Shown: positions 43,491 through 53,566 of the stretch, piece after piece
Layout: each line of letters begins with the position of its first letter
Numbering within the stretch: the first letter of the stretch is position 1
Notes under the pieces: model-generated
What the model was told of the DNA's origin: nothing
Databases searched by the model: none
What the model saw: only the letters and a program-made list of their open reading frames with translations
Assembly (NCBI GenBank): GCA_030490835.1
Contig: CM059971.1
Location: 38,426,012-38,490,011 of the forward strand
Length of the DNA: 64,000 nt
Source: Annona cherimola
Taxonomy: Eukaryota; Streptophyta; Magnoliopsida; Magnoliales; Annonaceae
Direction of reading: 5' to 3'
Program-made: the position numbers and the translations under genes

Positions 43491-44482
43491 AGATGACCCC
43501 GTCAAACAAAAGAGAGATTATACTTGAGAAATTGCCGAGCATTACTCCATGTGAGTTTCCCGAGGATGGTCCGTTCTGGGGCTTGGATAGCAATAAAGAT
43601 GAAATAGAAACTTGCTATCACATAAATATATCCTCGTCCAAACCTACAAAGCGCCAAAGAACTGCCCCAACTCTCATCCCTAATTACACCAAAATTGAGG
43701 TTGGAATGTCATCGGTAAACCACATCATCACATATTTGAGGAAGTCTCGACCACTGCCAGCATCTTGGGAAATCAGAGTAGGATATTTCTGGTACACACT
43801 TGGAGACTCGGTGATGTCTTAGTATTGGGATAATCATCTTGAAGAAATTACAGAGTGAGTAATCTTGGTAGATGCATTCTTGATCCATTTCTTATCAAGG
43901 CAAAGGGAGTAGTTTCCCAGTAATCACTTGAAGGGAATACAATACAACCAAGAATCTAGTGCTCACTACACGAATTATCTCAGGGATAGCACATGAAGCG
44001 ATCCCTTAGTCATATGGTTACTTGAACCTGAAATGGTCTTGAAGTACCTTTCGAATGCAATATGTCCTACTTCAAATGATGGATAAAAGACCTTTGGAGC
44101 CAAAACTTTCATGAAGGCAATCCGGTGGGTTGGTAGTGAAGGCTACAAGCAAGATGCAATTTTAAGTGATGCCGAAAATTTTGGGAGAACGAATCAACTC
44201 CAAGTCCTACGTGTGCTAGGATTGAATGATGCACCAATTCTTTGAGTGTTCCTCTTCTTAACTAAAGAGTTAGGTTATGATTGGTCACATAGTTAGTTGT
44301 TTCATAAGAATCATAAGTATGCATTGCCATACTTGCATGATTATGCATTGGTAGTCTATCAAATGGGGCAAACAGAATAGTTCGCACTCGAATACTTTAT
44401 CCTGAGTTTGGCCATGATAGCTGTGCCCTTCTCTGGATCTCCTCACTCCCCGAGGAAGCATTCGGTTCATGGGAAGAGTTGG
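43491..44482 (+). pseudogene. Unassigned gag-pol linker region
   Basis: Readable stretches include EFPEDGPFWGLDSNKDEIE, PNYTKIEVGMSSVNHIITYL, SWEIRVGYFWYTLGDSVMS and YALVVYQMGQTE. They are followed by AFGSWEE at the solo LTR boundary, after which the frame continues as LADMFI beyond 47149. I do not recognise this part. It may be a second gag-like module or lineage-specific linker. Many stops. Confidence 0.5.
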
Positions 44483-47144
44483 TGTGGAACCCAGCCTCCT
44501 CAGGCAATACACGTGTCACATAGGGTTGTAAACCCTAGATTTTTGTAATAATTTTTATGATGAATAAAATTCATGAATTATATTCACAAGTATGTGTATT
44601 GGAGATTGAAATGATGCAATAAAAAATTTAACCCACGTGAATAGTGCACGTAAATAGTACACGTGAATACTAATCTAGGGATTAAGATACGTGATTAAGA
44701 GTTAATCACTTGGATTAACTTAATAAAAAAAAGACGAAAAAGGAGATTTAATCACTACAGGACGAAATAGCAATACTTTTTGATATTTTAATAGAATTTT
44801 GGATTTTAGTAAAAATAAAGAAAAATTCATAAATTGCAATCCGGATGTCGGATTTTGATGAAATTTTTTTGGATAGTTAAAAATTTATGATAAACATAAT
44901 GAATGGTTTAAGATTAATCAAGGATCATGAAATTAAGGCCAAGATCAAGTGTTGATTAAGGATCACAAAAAAATACTTTTACTTTTCATTAAATAAAACC
45001 ATTAACTTTTATGGTGTAATTAAATTAAAATCCCCAAAGTCCACTCTCCTAGGGGCGTGAGCAAGGGGCTGGATTTTTGTGCAATTAAATCAATGGTTTA
45101 GATTAATACATATCAAGTGAAGAATCGATGAGATTGATTTGGGACAAAAAATGATTTTCATAAAAAAACGAAATGCATAAATGAGGAGCATTGCTAGGGA
45201 CGTTTTTGGGGCTGCACTTGGCTCAAGGAAATGCATGGATTTTGATGAAAAAAATCAATGGTGAAGATGTGATCAATCATGGAAGAACAATGGTGGAGAT
45301 TAATCACTCCTTTTTATGAAAATTTGGCATTTAATGGCAAGGATTAGCTTTAGCAACATGTGGACCACAAAATTCCACATAGGAATTAAGGAAATTAAGA
45401 AAATGACATGGAAAATGAGGTGGCAAAATAATTGAAATTTGACCCATGGAGTTAGATGGGGTAAAATGCAATTTGATGAAAAATCAAACACTATAAATAG
45501 AGGAGCCTTGGACGTCCGAATGAACACACCCAGCTCCATTTGAGCAGAAAAAATCCCTTGCTCCCACACATCCCAAGCCAAAGAGAAAGAAGAAGAGGAG
45601 GAGAGAAAGAAAGAGAGAGAAAGTGAGAAGGAGAGGAAGAGTTCTTCACTTGAAGTAAGTAAATTCTATCCAAATTTCTTTTGGATGTTAAGTAGGCTAA
45701 AACCATGCTTAGATAATGCCTAAGCATGAGAAAATAAGTAAAGTTATAATGCCTAAGTGGAATTATGCCAAAACATCAAAAATTTGGAGTGAAGATAGAG
45801 CATTCGGGAAAATCATGTATATAATGTGCAAATAATGCTCCAATATTGATAAACGATGATTTGGGATGAATGTTTATGATAATTATGATGTTAGAATGAT
45901 GATATATTAATCTCATAATTTTTGGATTTAAGGAGTATGCTCAAGTGAATTTATGATAAATTTTAGTATATGGAGAAAGTGATTTAATTAGCCAAGTTTA
46001 TGATGATAAATTCAAAATTCATGAATTTTTCCATGATATACTAAACATAAGCTATGTCATGGTATTTTTTATTTTTGGAAAAAAATGTCGATTTTTGGAA
46101 CCCATGAACAGTAACCAGCACGCTGTGAACAGTAACCTCGGATGAACAGTAATCTACTACAGTAACTATGAACAGTAAACAACGTGATTTTGGAGAAAAT
46201 TTGAGATTAATATTTATATTATAAGGATGAAATTTTTGAAGAACCTATGGATAAAAAATCCATATAAGGGGATAATGACCAAATATTGTAAAACATGCAT
46301 GGGAAGCAACCTGAATGGAATAAATGAAATGTCCTTTTTCCTTGAATAGGAAAAGGAAAAGAAAAGGTCGAGGACACCAACCGAGGTAAGCAAGTTATAT
46401 ATTTTGCAAATTATTTCCAAAATGCTTAAAATTGTTTGCAGATTGCTTTATGAAATTTATTTAAGGTTAACCATACCTATAACTGCTTTACATGAACTGA
46501 AGTATGTTTGTTAAATTATTTATTAAATGCTTTTTATGAAATTGTTATGATTTACAAATATCATGCCGGCATGTGTATGCAAATGATCATGGTGCACGAG
46601 GAATAGGCCATAGTTGAGGTAGTAAGCGGACCGGATGTCCCCCTCACTATTGCCAAGTCACTTATACAGGCCCAGGCTGACGACGACCTGCCTGAGATGG
46701 GAGCATATATGGGATGGGTGTCTAGCTAGCGTCGCATATAAAGGAATGTCATGAATGCTATGAATGCATTACACTTGCATTTTATGAAATGCATGAAAAA
46801 GATTGAAAAATTATGTATGGCTTGCTTACTAAGTATTATGACTCACTCATGTTTTTCAAACGTCAGACAGGAAATAATGATGAAGGTAGCATGCCAAATG
46901 ACATGCAGAATTGTGATAAAAATATGATGTATGATAAAGTTTATGTAAAGACAATGATAAAGATTTTGATGTGAAAAATATCTTTTCAGTTGAATGAATG
47001 ATGATAATTCTCCATGTATTGATGTTATAATATAAATATAAAAAAATCCTGCCATGTGATCAGGGAAACAATCCTGAGTCACGTTTACCAATCAAAAATG
47101 GTCCCGGAGTAAGGCTTCTTGGCACCCTGGTTCGGGGCGCCACA
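44483..47144. mobile_element. Solo LTR of a second gypsy-type family
   Basis: 2662 bp, beginning TGTGGAACCCAGCC and ending GGGGCGCCACA, with GTTGG at 44478-44482 and 47145-47149. Removing it joins SWEE to LADMFI in one gag-pol frame. It holds a TATA box at 45492-45500, a GA-rich tract (45580-45640) and repeated GAACAGTAAC units (46105-46170). Its start and its CACTTGAAGTAAGTA block resemble the arms of the palindromic element at 12502. No coding sequence. Confidence 0.87.
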
Positions 47145-47149
47145 GTTGG

Positions 47150-47663
47150 CTGATATGTTTATCTAAAGATTCTACGAATACGACACAAAGTTTCCCCGAG
47201 AGATGATTGAAGCAATGTTCCCTCTATTAGGAGAATCTCAATATGATTATATCTTGCGATGGGTAAACTGTAGGATAATCAATGAACAATTCGATAAAGA
47301 AGAAATCATGGTTCACCAGTGCATTAAGTCCATGAATGGGTATTTCTTAGAAATCCGAAAGATGCAAATGTTTTTCTCAGATACACTACGAATGCTAGCC
47401 ACAGACATTCAAGACTTGTCCTTTTGCAATATGGTGCAAGTAGAAGAGGACATTCTAGCAATCCTTCGATTTGGACGAATTACACCAGAAAATAGGGACA
47501 AAGCCCTGGTGCAAGAAATTTGTACTCAGCCAGAACAATCTGTACCAACCAATCACAAAAAGACACTAGTGAGTTATGATGTGCTTGAACACTTGAAGCG
47601 ACTCCCTGCTCGGCTCAGCATCTATAATGCTTGCAACTATCACAAGAAGCTAGAGATGCACTA
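47150..47663 (+). pseudogene. gag-pol linker segment after the solo LTR
   Basis: The 153-codon open frame from 47203 (EAMFPLLGESQYDYILRWVN ...) continues the frame of 44460-44482. It ends in KRLPARLSIYNACNY, a block that in Tat-lineage elements stands between gag and protease. A shift follows before the protease. Confidence 0.65.
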
Positions 47664-47664
47664 G

Positions 47665-48530
47665 TTAGTGCTTTAATTGACGAAAATGTCCGCCTTACTT
47701 ACTTGGTTGACGTGACTGAATGTGATGAGATTATGTCATTTACCGATGAGGACATGTTGCTCGGAGACGCCAATCACAACTGACCTCTATATGTCACTAG
47801 CAACTTGGCCGGTGAACTGGTTAACATAATCATGATCGATGCCGGATCCGCAATTAATATCCTACCCCTTCGGACACTCAAGAGGATCTGAATCTCCCCG
47901 TCAGCACTAAAAGTCACCAGTGTGATGATTCACGAATTTAGGGTGTGTTTGGAAAGTTGTAAAACTTTTGATGAAATTTTTTTTATGTAAAAGTTGTTAA
48001 ATTAGTAGAAAATGATGTGATATTGTAGGGGTAATGATGAGGAGTAAAGATAACAAATTTAAAATAAATAGGTTAGTTGTATGAGTAATTGTGTAGAAAT
48101 GATTGAAAAGTACGGTTGTTGTATAGAAAGATGTGTAAAAAATAATTAAAAAAGGAGTACTTATGGAGAGTGAAAAGTTTTGGATTGAAAAATTTTAACT
48201 TGACAACTTTTGCAAATTGCCAAATACACCCTTAATCAAGGAACTCAAAAGGCCATGGGCCTAATTAAGTTAGAACTAACCATAAAAGACTTCTGCACCG
48301 AAATCCTATGCTTTTTGATCAACGCTCCGACATCATACAATTTGTTACTAGGAAGACCTTGGCTCCACAGCAATAGGATCATCGCATCAACAGTGCATCA
48401 ATGCTTCAAATATTGCAAGGATAGAGTAGAAAAGAGGATTTTCACTGACCATAAGCCATTTATGACAGCGAAAGCATTTTACTCCGTTGCTAAGTATTAT
48501 GACTTAGTACCTACTGTCAACACTCCTACA
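47665..48530 (+). pseudogene. Aspartic protease region of the giant element, split by a MITE
   Basis: DEDMLLGDANHN and MIDAGSAINILPLRTLKR carry the protease active site (D-x-G-S region, here D-A-G-S). The frame is cut at IHEF by the MITE 47941-48231 and resumes NQGTQKAMGLIKLELTI and SYNLLLGRPWLHSNR, the second protease half. Stops at 47781 and 47889 mark decay before or beside the MITE. Confidence 0.8.
47941..48231. mobile_element. MITE family M, copy 2 (inside protease)
   Basis: GGGTGTGTTTGG at the left and CCAAATACACCC at the right are inverted ends. TTA flanks both sides (47938-47940, 48232-48234). 291 bp, same interior as the copies at 7930 and 51143. PIF/Harbinger-type by its TTA duplication (inference). 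Confidence 0.85.
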
Positions 48531-48625
48531 AATGCAGTTGAAGCAACAATATTGGAAAGTCAACAGGAGGAATCTCAGGCTCCCCTGCCTCAGCAAGCAC
48601 AAACATTTTCTCAAAAAATGAAAAG

Positions 48626-49597
48626 ATGGAAGGTCAAGATCGTGGTCGAGGATGTGGTCATGGACGAGGGACTGCAGAACCAAGGACTGAATTTCAAACG
48701 AAGTTTGAAAATATGAGTCTCAACCCGGTGCAACCACTACCACAGCGACGACAGGGGGCAGCCGTACCACCTCCTATTAGCTACAACAACACTGTTGTAG
48801 GATCACAGATATACTTAGACCGAGAAGTCTTGAAAAAGATTGCTAAACTGCCCCAAGTCAATCCCCTTAGGTTTGAGGTGGATTTGGAAGCTCTTCGGAG
48901 GTTCCGGAGCCAGGTTAGTGAGGAAGCCAAGTTGCTTTGCTATGATGGCGACAAAATGGCCATTGAGGTCACTCAACAAAACCAAAAACCTAAGGACTTG
49001 CTCGATGAGATCTTAACAATGCTTGTCGGGTTTCATGTGTCTACTCCAAGTGTGCGAGGACCTCAAGATAAAAAATTTTTCAAAAAATATTTTATGAAGC
49101 AAAAAGGCAAAGTTTATGGTAATCCAAACAAATCCTCCAGCTTGCCAACCACTAAGCTCAAAAAATGGGATTTCCATCGTTATAGCAAAGAAAGCAAGAA
49201 GATCATGGATTTGATGGAGTTCTACTCTGATGAACCACATCTGTCAGGGCTTGGCAATGACATCCCAATCCAATTCTCTGAAAGACCCCCAGGATACCAA
49301 AAAGGTAAAATGAAGTTTGGCCTCGGGTACAAGGAGAAAAATAATGGTGACTTTGCTGCTGCTTGTTGCATCTCTACAAGCGAAAGCCTCAACGACAATG
49401 AAGGAGCATTAATAGAACCAGAAGATGCTCCGCCAGCAATAGAAGATGGGGGACAGCCTACCATTGATGTACTTGAAGAATTCGATCTCGGGACTAAAGA
49501 AAACCCGAGACCTATCTTTATCGCCAAGAACTTAGCCAAAGAAGAAAAGGCGGCACTAAGACAACTTTTGAGTGAATTTAAGGATGTCTTGGCTTGA
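48626..49597 (+). pseudogene. Protease-RT linker of the giant element (longest open frame)
   Basis: A 323-codon open frame. It begins with a glycine-arginine piece and continues through QIYLDREVLKKIAKLPQV and SGLGNDIPIQFSERPPGYQK. It ends with the RT entry NPRPIFIAKNLAKEEKAALR and LLSEFKDVLA. This is the acidic linker that precedes RT in Tat elements. A TGA follows where WSY-type sequence is expected. Confidence 0.7.
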
Positions 49598-50470
49598 GGA
49601 TATTCTGAAATGCTAAGGCTCAATCCTGTAGTTGCAATGCACCATTTGCATATTACACGAGATAAAAAATTAGTCAAGCGGGCACCGAGAAGGTTCCGAC
49701 CGGAACTTGAAGAGCAAATCATCAAAGAAGTTGAAAAACTCGTTAATGCTGAATTCATCCGAGAAATCAAATTCCTAAGATGGATTTCTAGCATTGTTCC
49801 TGTTAAAAAGAAGAATGACAAATCCGTGTATGTGTGGATTTTCAAGACCTAAATGAAGCATGACCAAAGGATGAATTTCCTCTCCCTTTCACTGATTTAC
49901 TGATCGACAGCACAACCTTGTATGATACATTCTCATTCATGGATGGATAATCTGGATATAATCAAATGAAGATGGCTCTAGCAGATTAAGCCGCGACCGC
50001 ATTTCGAACACCGATGAGTGTCTTTTGCTACAAAGTCATGCCTTTTGGGCTCAAAAATGTTGGCGCAACTTATTAAAGGGCTATGCAAAATATATTTCAT
50101 GGCACAAAGAAGATTTGAGGTCAGTATTCCTGCATCTAAGAAAATATGATCTCAAGATGAACCCTCTCAGATGTTCATTCAGAGTGTCATTTGGGAAGTT
50201 TCTCGAGTTTATAGTTCGCCAAAGAGGAATCGAGGTCGATCCACTCAAGACAGAAGCAATTCAAAACGTGCCACCTCCACAAAACCTCAAAGAACTCAGA
50301 AGTCTGCAAGGCCAATTGTCTTATATCCATCGTTTTATCTCTAACCTGTCCAGCCGATGTCAGCCATTTCATAAATTAATGAAAAAAGATATGACTTTTC
50401 GGTGGGAAGTGTCAATGGGCTTTTGAAGCTATTAAACAATTGTTGCAAAAAATCCCTTATTTTGACAACC
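49598..50470 (+). pseudogene. Reverse transcriptase of the giant element, catalytic box missing
   Basis: Blocks seen are VKRAPRRFRPELEEQIIKEV, IREIKFLRWISSIVPVKKKN, a damaged first-aspartate region near 49850-49930, FGLKNVGATYQRAMQNIFH (shifted frame), and YDLKMNPLRCSFRVSFGKFL followed by GIEVDPLKTEAIQNVPPPQN. The Y-x-D-D box that should lie between AMQNIFH and the RKYDLK block is absent, so a deletion near 50095 removed the catalytic site. Confidence 0.8.
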
Positions 50471-50930
50471 CCAGTTAAAGGAAAACCACTTATTCTCTAT
50501 ATTGCTGCCAGTCCATAATCACTGGGGGCATTACTCACACAAGAAAATGCCCAAGGCAAAGAACAAGTTGCATATTACCTCAATCGTTGATTATTGCAAG
50601 CTGAATGTAATTATTCTTCGATCGAGAAGATTTTTCTAGCATTGGTCTTTGTGGGGCAGAAGCTAAGACATTACTTCCTCGCACATCAGATCATACTTAT
50701 ATCAAAGGCTGACCCCCTCGAATTTCTAATCACTAGACCCATGCTTTCAGGACGCTTAGCAAAATGTTCATTGTTGCTATCTGAATTTGATATCAAATAT
50801 GTACCACGAAAAGCGGTGAAAGGTCAAGTGTTAGCAAATTTCCTAGCAGCCCATTCGCTTAAAGAAGAATTTTCTATCTTAGAAAGTCTACCTGATGGGA
50901 AAGTTTTCTATGCAAATGATGATCCGATGT
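50471..50930 (+). pseudogene. RNase H (Ty3 type) of the giant element
   Basis: LYIAAS, GALLTQENAQGKEQVAYYLN, a stop, then QAECNYSSIEKIFLALVF, RHYFLAHQIILISKADPLEF and SGRLAKCSLLLSEFDIKYV follow the order of the RT-linked RNase H of gypsy elements. Confidence 0.78.
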
Positions 50931-51640
50931 GACAAATATACTTTAATGGTGCTTCAAAGCCATCCAGAGCTGGCATCGGGATTGTCGTAGTCTCCCCTCA
51001 TAAAGACTTCTTCCCACACTCATATTTTCTTGGAAAAAGCGCGACAAACAATGGAGCTGAATATGAGGCTTTACTCATTGGTATGGAACTTCTTTTACAA
51101 TCAGACATTTTATTTGTACGAATATTTAGAGATTCAGAATTAGGGTGTGTTTGGCAATTAATAAAACATGTCAAGTTAAAACTTTTCAATCTAAAACTTT
51201 TCATTCTCCATAACTATCATATTTTTTAATCATTTTTCACATTTTCCTATACAATTATCCTACTTTTCAATCATTTCTACACAACTATCCACACAACTAA
51301 CCTATCTATTTTAACTTTATCCTCTTTACTACTCATCATTACCCCTATCATATCACATCATTTGACAACTTTCATTCTCTAAAACTTTTCACCAAAAGTT
51401 TTATTCATTACCAAACATACCCTTAGTCATTAAACAGTTAAATAATCAATACGAAGTACATCAGCCTCATTTACAAAAATATTATGACAAAGCTCAAACT
51501 TTATTGGCCAAATTTGAAATTATTTCTATTGAGCACGTTCCTCGGTTATAAAATATAGTTGCTGATGCACTGTCAAAGCTGGCTAGTATTTTCGCTTTCA
51601 ATGAGCTTGATGAGATGACGGTTCGAGTGCAAAGACTCGA
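50931..51640 (+). pseudogene. Second, archaeal-type RNase H, split by a MITE
   Basis: IYFNGASKPSRAGIGIVVVS, NNGAEYEALLIGMELLLQS and VRIFRDSEL carry the catalytic D/E/D positions (first position read as N here). After the MITE 51143-51422 the frame resumes VIKQLNNQYEV, EHVPRL and NIVADALSKLAS. A second RNase H of this type behind RT is a known mark of Tat elements. Confidence 0.82.
51143..51422. mobile_element. MITE family M, copy 3 (inside second RNase H)
   Basis: The ends GGGTGTGTTTGG and CCAAACATACCC are inverted repeats with one mismatch, and TTA flanks both sides (51140-51142, 51423-51425). 280 bp, inserted in reverse orientation relative to copy 2. Excision joins DSEL to VIKQL. Confidence 0.87.
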
Positions 51641-51699
51641 CGATGACGAAGAGCTCCAAGTAAACCAAGTTGGACGGCGTGTATCCGAGGTGACCACAA

Positions 51700-52956
51700 A
51701 CAATGATGACTGACACATCCTTATCATCAACTACCTCAAATATGGTGTTGTACTGGAGGATCCTAATGCAAGAAAGTCACTCAGAAAGACTATTTTGCGA
51801 TATACCATGTTTCAAAATGATTTATATCGGATTTCTTTCGATGAGCTTTGGCTTTACTGCATTAACGAAAATAATATTTGTCAGGTTCTTCAAGAGACAC
51901 ACTCCAGTGAGTGTAGCGCCCACCAATCTGGATGACATCTTTATCATAAGATCAGAATGTTGGGCTATTATTGGCCCACAATGGTCCAAGCTCAATCAAT
52001 TTTGTAAAATTCTATGAAGCCTGTCAAATGCATGAGGATATTTATCATGTTCCTGCTTCAAGAATGTCACCAGCACCTATTTCATAGCCTTTCTCTTGGT
52101 GGGGCTTTGACATTGTTGGTTTAATTAACCCGTCATCATCCAAGGGGCACTTATATATTTTAGCCACTACAGATTATTTCTCCAAGTGGGCAGAAGCTAA
52201 AACTTACAAAAGAGTCCGAGCGCAAGAGGTGGTTGAAATTATCAAGCACAAGATCATCTACCGTTATGGTGTCCCCTACCAAATCACCTTAGATAATGGC
52301 ACACCATTCAAAAATGACAAAGTACATCAGCTATGATGGAAGTTTGGAATCAAACAAGTGTTCTCATTGTCATATTATCCGTAAGGGAATGACCCAGTAG
52401 AAGCATCCAACAAGAACATCATTTGAATCCTCAAGAGAACAATAGTAAAGAATAAACGAGATTGGCACGAGAGGTTACCCGAAGCACTATGGCCTACAGA
52501 ACCACATATCGAACTGTGACAGGAGCAACACCATATTCATTGCTTTTTGGCGCTGAAGCAGTTTTACCAGTGGAGACCCAGTTAGTATCCTTAAGGGTTG
52601 CTATCCATTCTGGGTTGACTATTGAACAACAAGCTAAACTTCGTTTTGACGAGCTCGAATCACTAGATGAAAGGCGAATCCAAGCACGATAACGGATCGA
52701 GCTTTATCAAGCTCGGATGGTCGAAACATACAATAAAGTTGTGAAATGTCACTCATTTAAAAGAGGAGATTTGATGCTAAAACTGCGCACAGAGCTCATG
52801 GCAGGAGGCAAATTTGCTGGCAAATTCGAGCCTAAATGGGAAAGGCCCTACGTCATTGAGAAGGTCTATGGCAATGACACATATGAAGTTATTAATTGCG
52901 AGAATCAAGTCAAAGCAACAATAAACGGAAACTACTTAAAAAGATATCATCCATAA
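51700..52956 (+). pseudogene. Integrase of the giant element, broken
   Basis: The core reads WWGFDIVGLINPSSSKGH, ILATTDYFSKWAEAKTYK and the second-aspartate region TLDNGTPFKN, then the glutamate region EASNKNII (E shifted or altered). The C-terminal part AYRTTYRTVTGATPYSLLFG, VETYNKVVKCHSFKRGDLML and KFEPKWERPYVIEKVYGNDT to NYLKRYHP is well preserved (52462-52956). Several stops in the core. Confidence 0.82.
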
Positions 52957-53026
52957 AGCTACAAGATAGTCATGCATCAAAGTTCTGCAAAAGAGTCTCT
53001 ATAAAAGGAAGCAACTCCTTCAGTAT

Positions 53027-53566
53027 TCAAAGAGAATTCATTACATCAGTAGGAGGAACCATGTATACCCGCAACTCTTCTACCTTAACTTCCATAATAG
53101 AGATGTCTCGACTCTCTGAATAAATTCTCACTTTGTGAAGATCAACTTCGGCTTGGAGCTCATTGGAGATTGAAATCAATGAATTCAATCTACTTCTATC
53201 CACAACGATAGAAGTGACAATACGATGGACCTCAACTTGCTTTGTCGCTATAGACGCGCAAATTTCCTTAGCAATCATCTTTTTGCCTTTTGCCTCCTTG
53301 GCAACTCGGAGATTATACTTCTTAAGTTGAGTAAGGCGATCTCTACATCTATCAAGGTCGGCTTCTGCTGATGCTAAACCTTTTGCAGAAACCAAAGGTC
53401 TTGCAGTAGCCTCGAGCTCACGGTAATGAGCGCGCAACTTCTCCAGTGAGAGTATGAAATCACCAAAGCTGGAAACTCCGTGTTGAAGCTTGTCTAAAAC
53501 CATAGAAAAGTCTTCACAAATATCCAATGCTTTGGTGACATCATCAGGAGAATCCATGTTCCTCAA
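53027..53566 (-). pseudogene. Coiled-coil segment of the antisense gene
   Basis: 179 open codons with heptad-like leucines and many Lys/Glu/Arg: ILSLEKLRAHYRELEATARP, ASAEADLDRCRDRLTQLKKY, then the RLNSLISISNELQAEVDLH block. It probably forms the C-terminal coiled coil of the antisense protein. It ends at 53027, about 70 bases past the integrase stop on the other strand, so the two genes converge. Confidence 0.6.

Noticed and set aside
49222..49845. 207-codon minus-strand frame
   Set aside because: It is the shadow of the protease-RT linker, whose plus-strand frame has family similarity.
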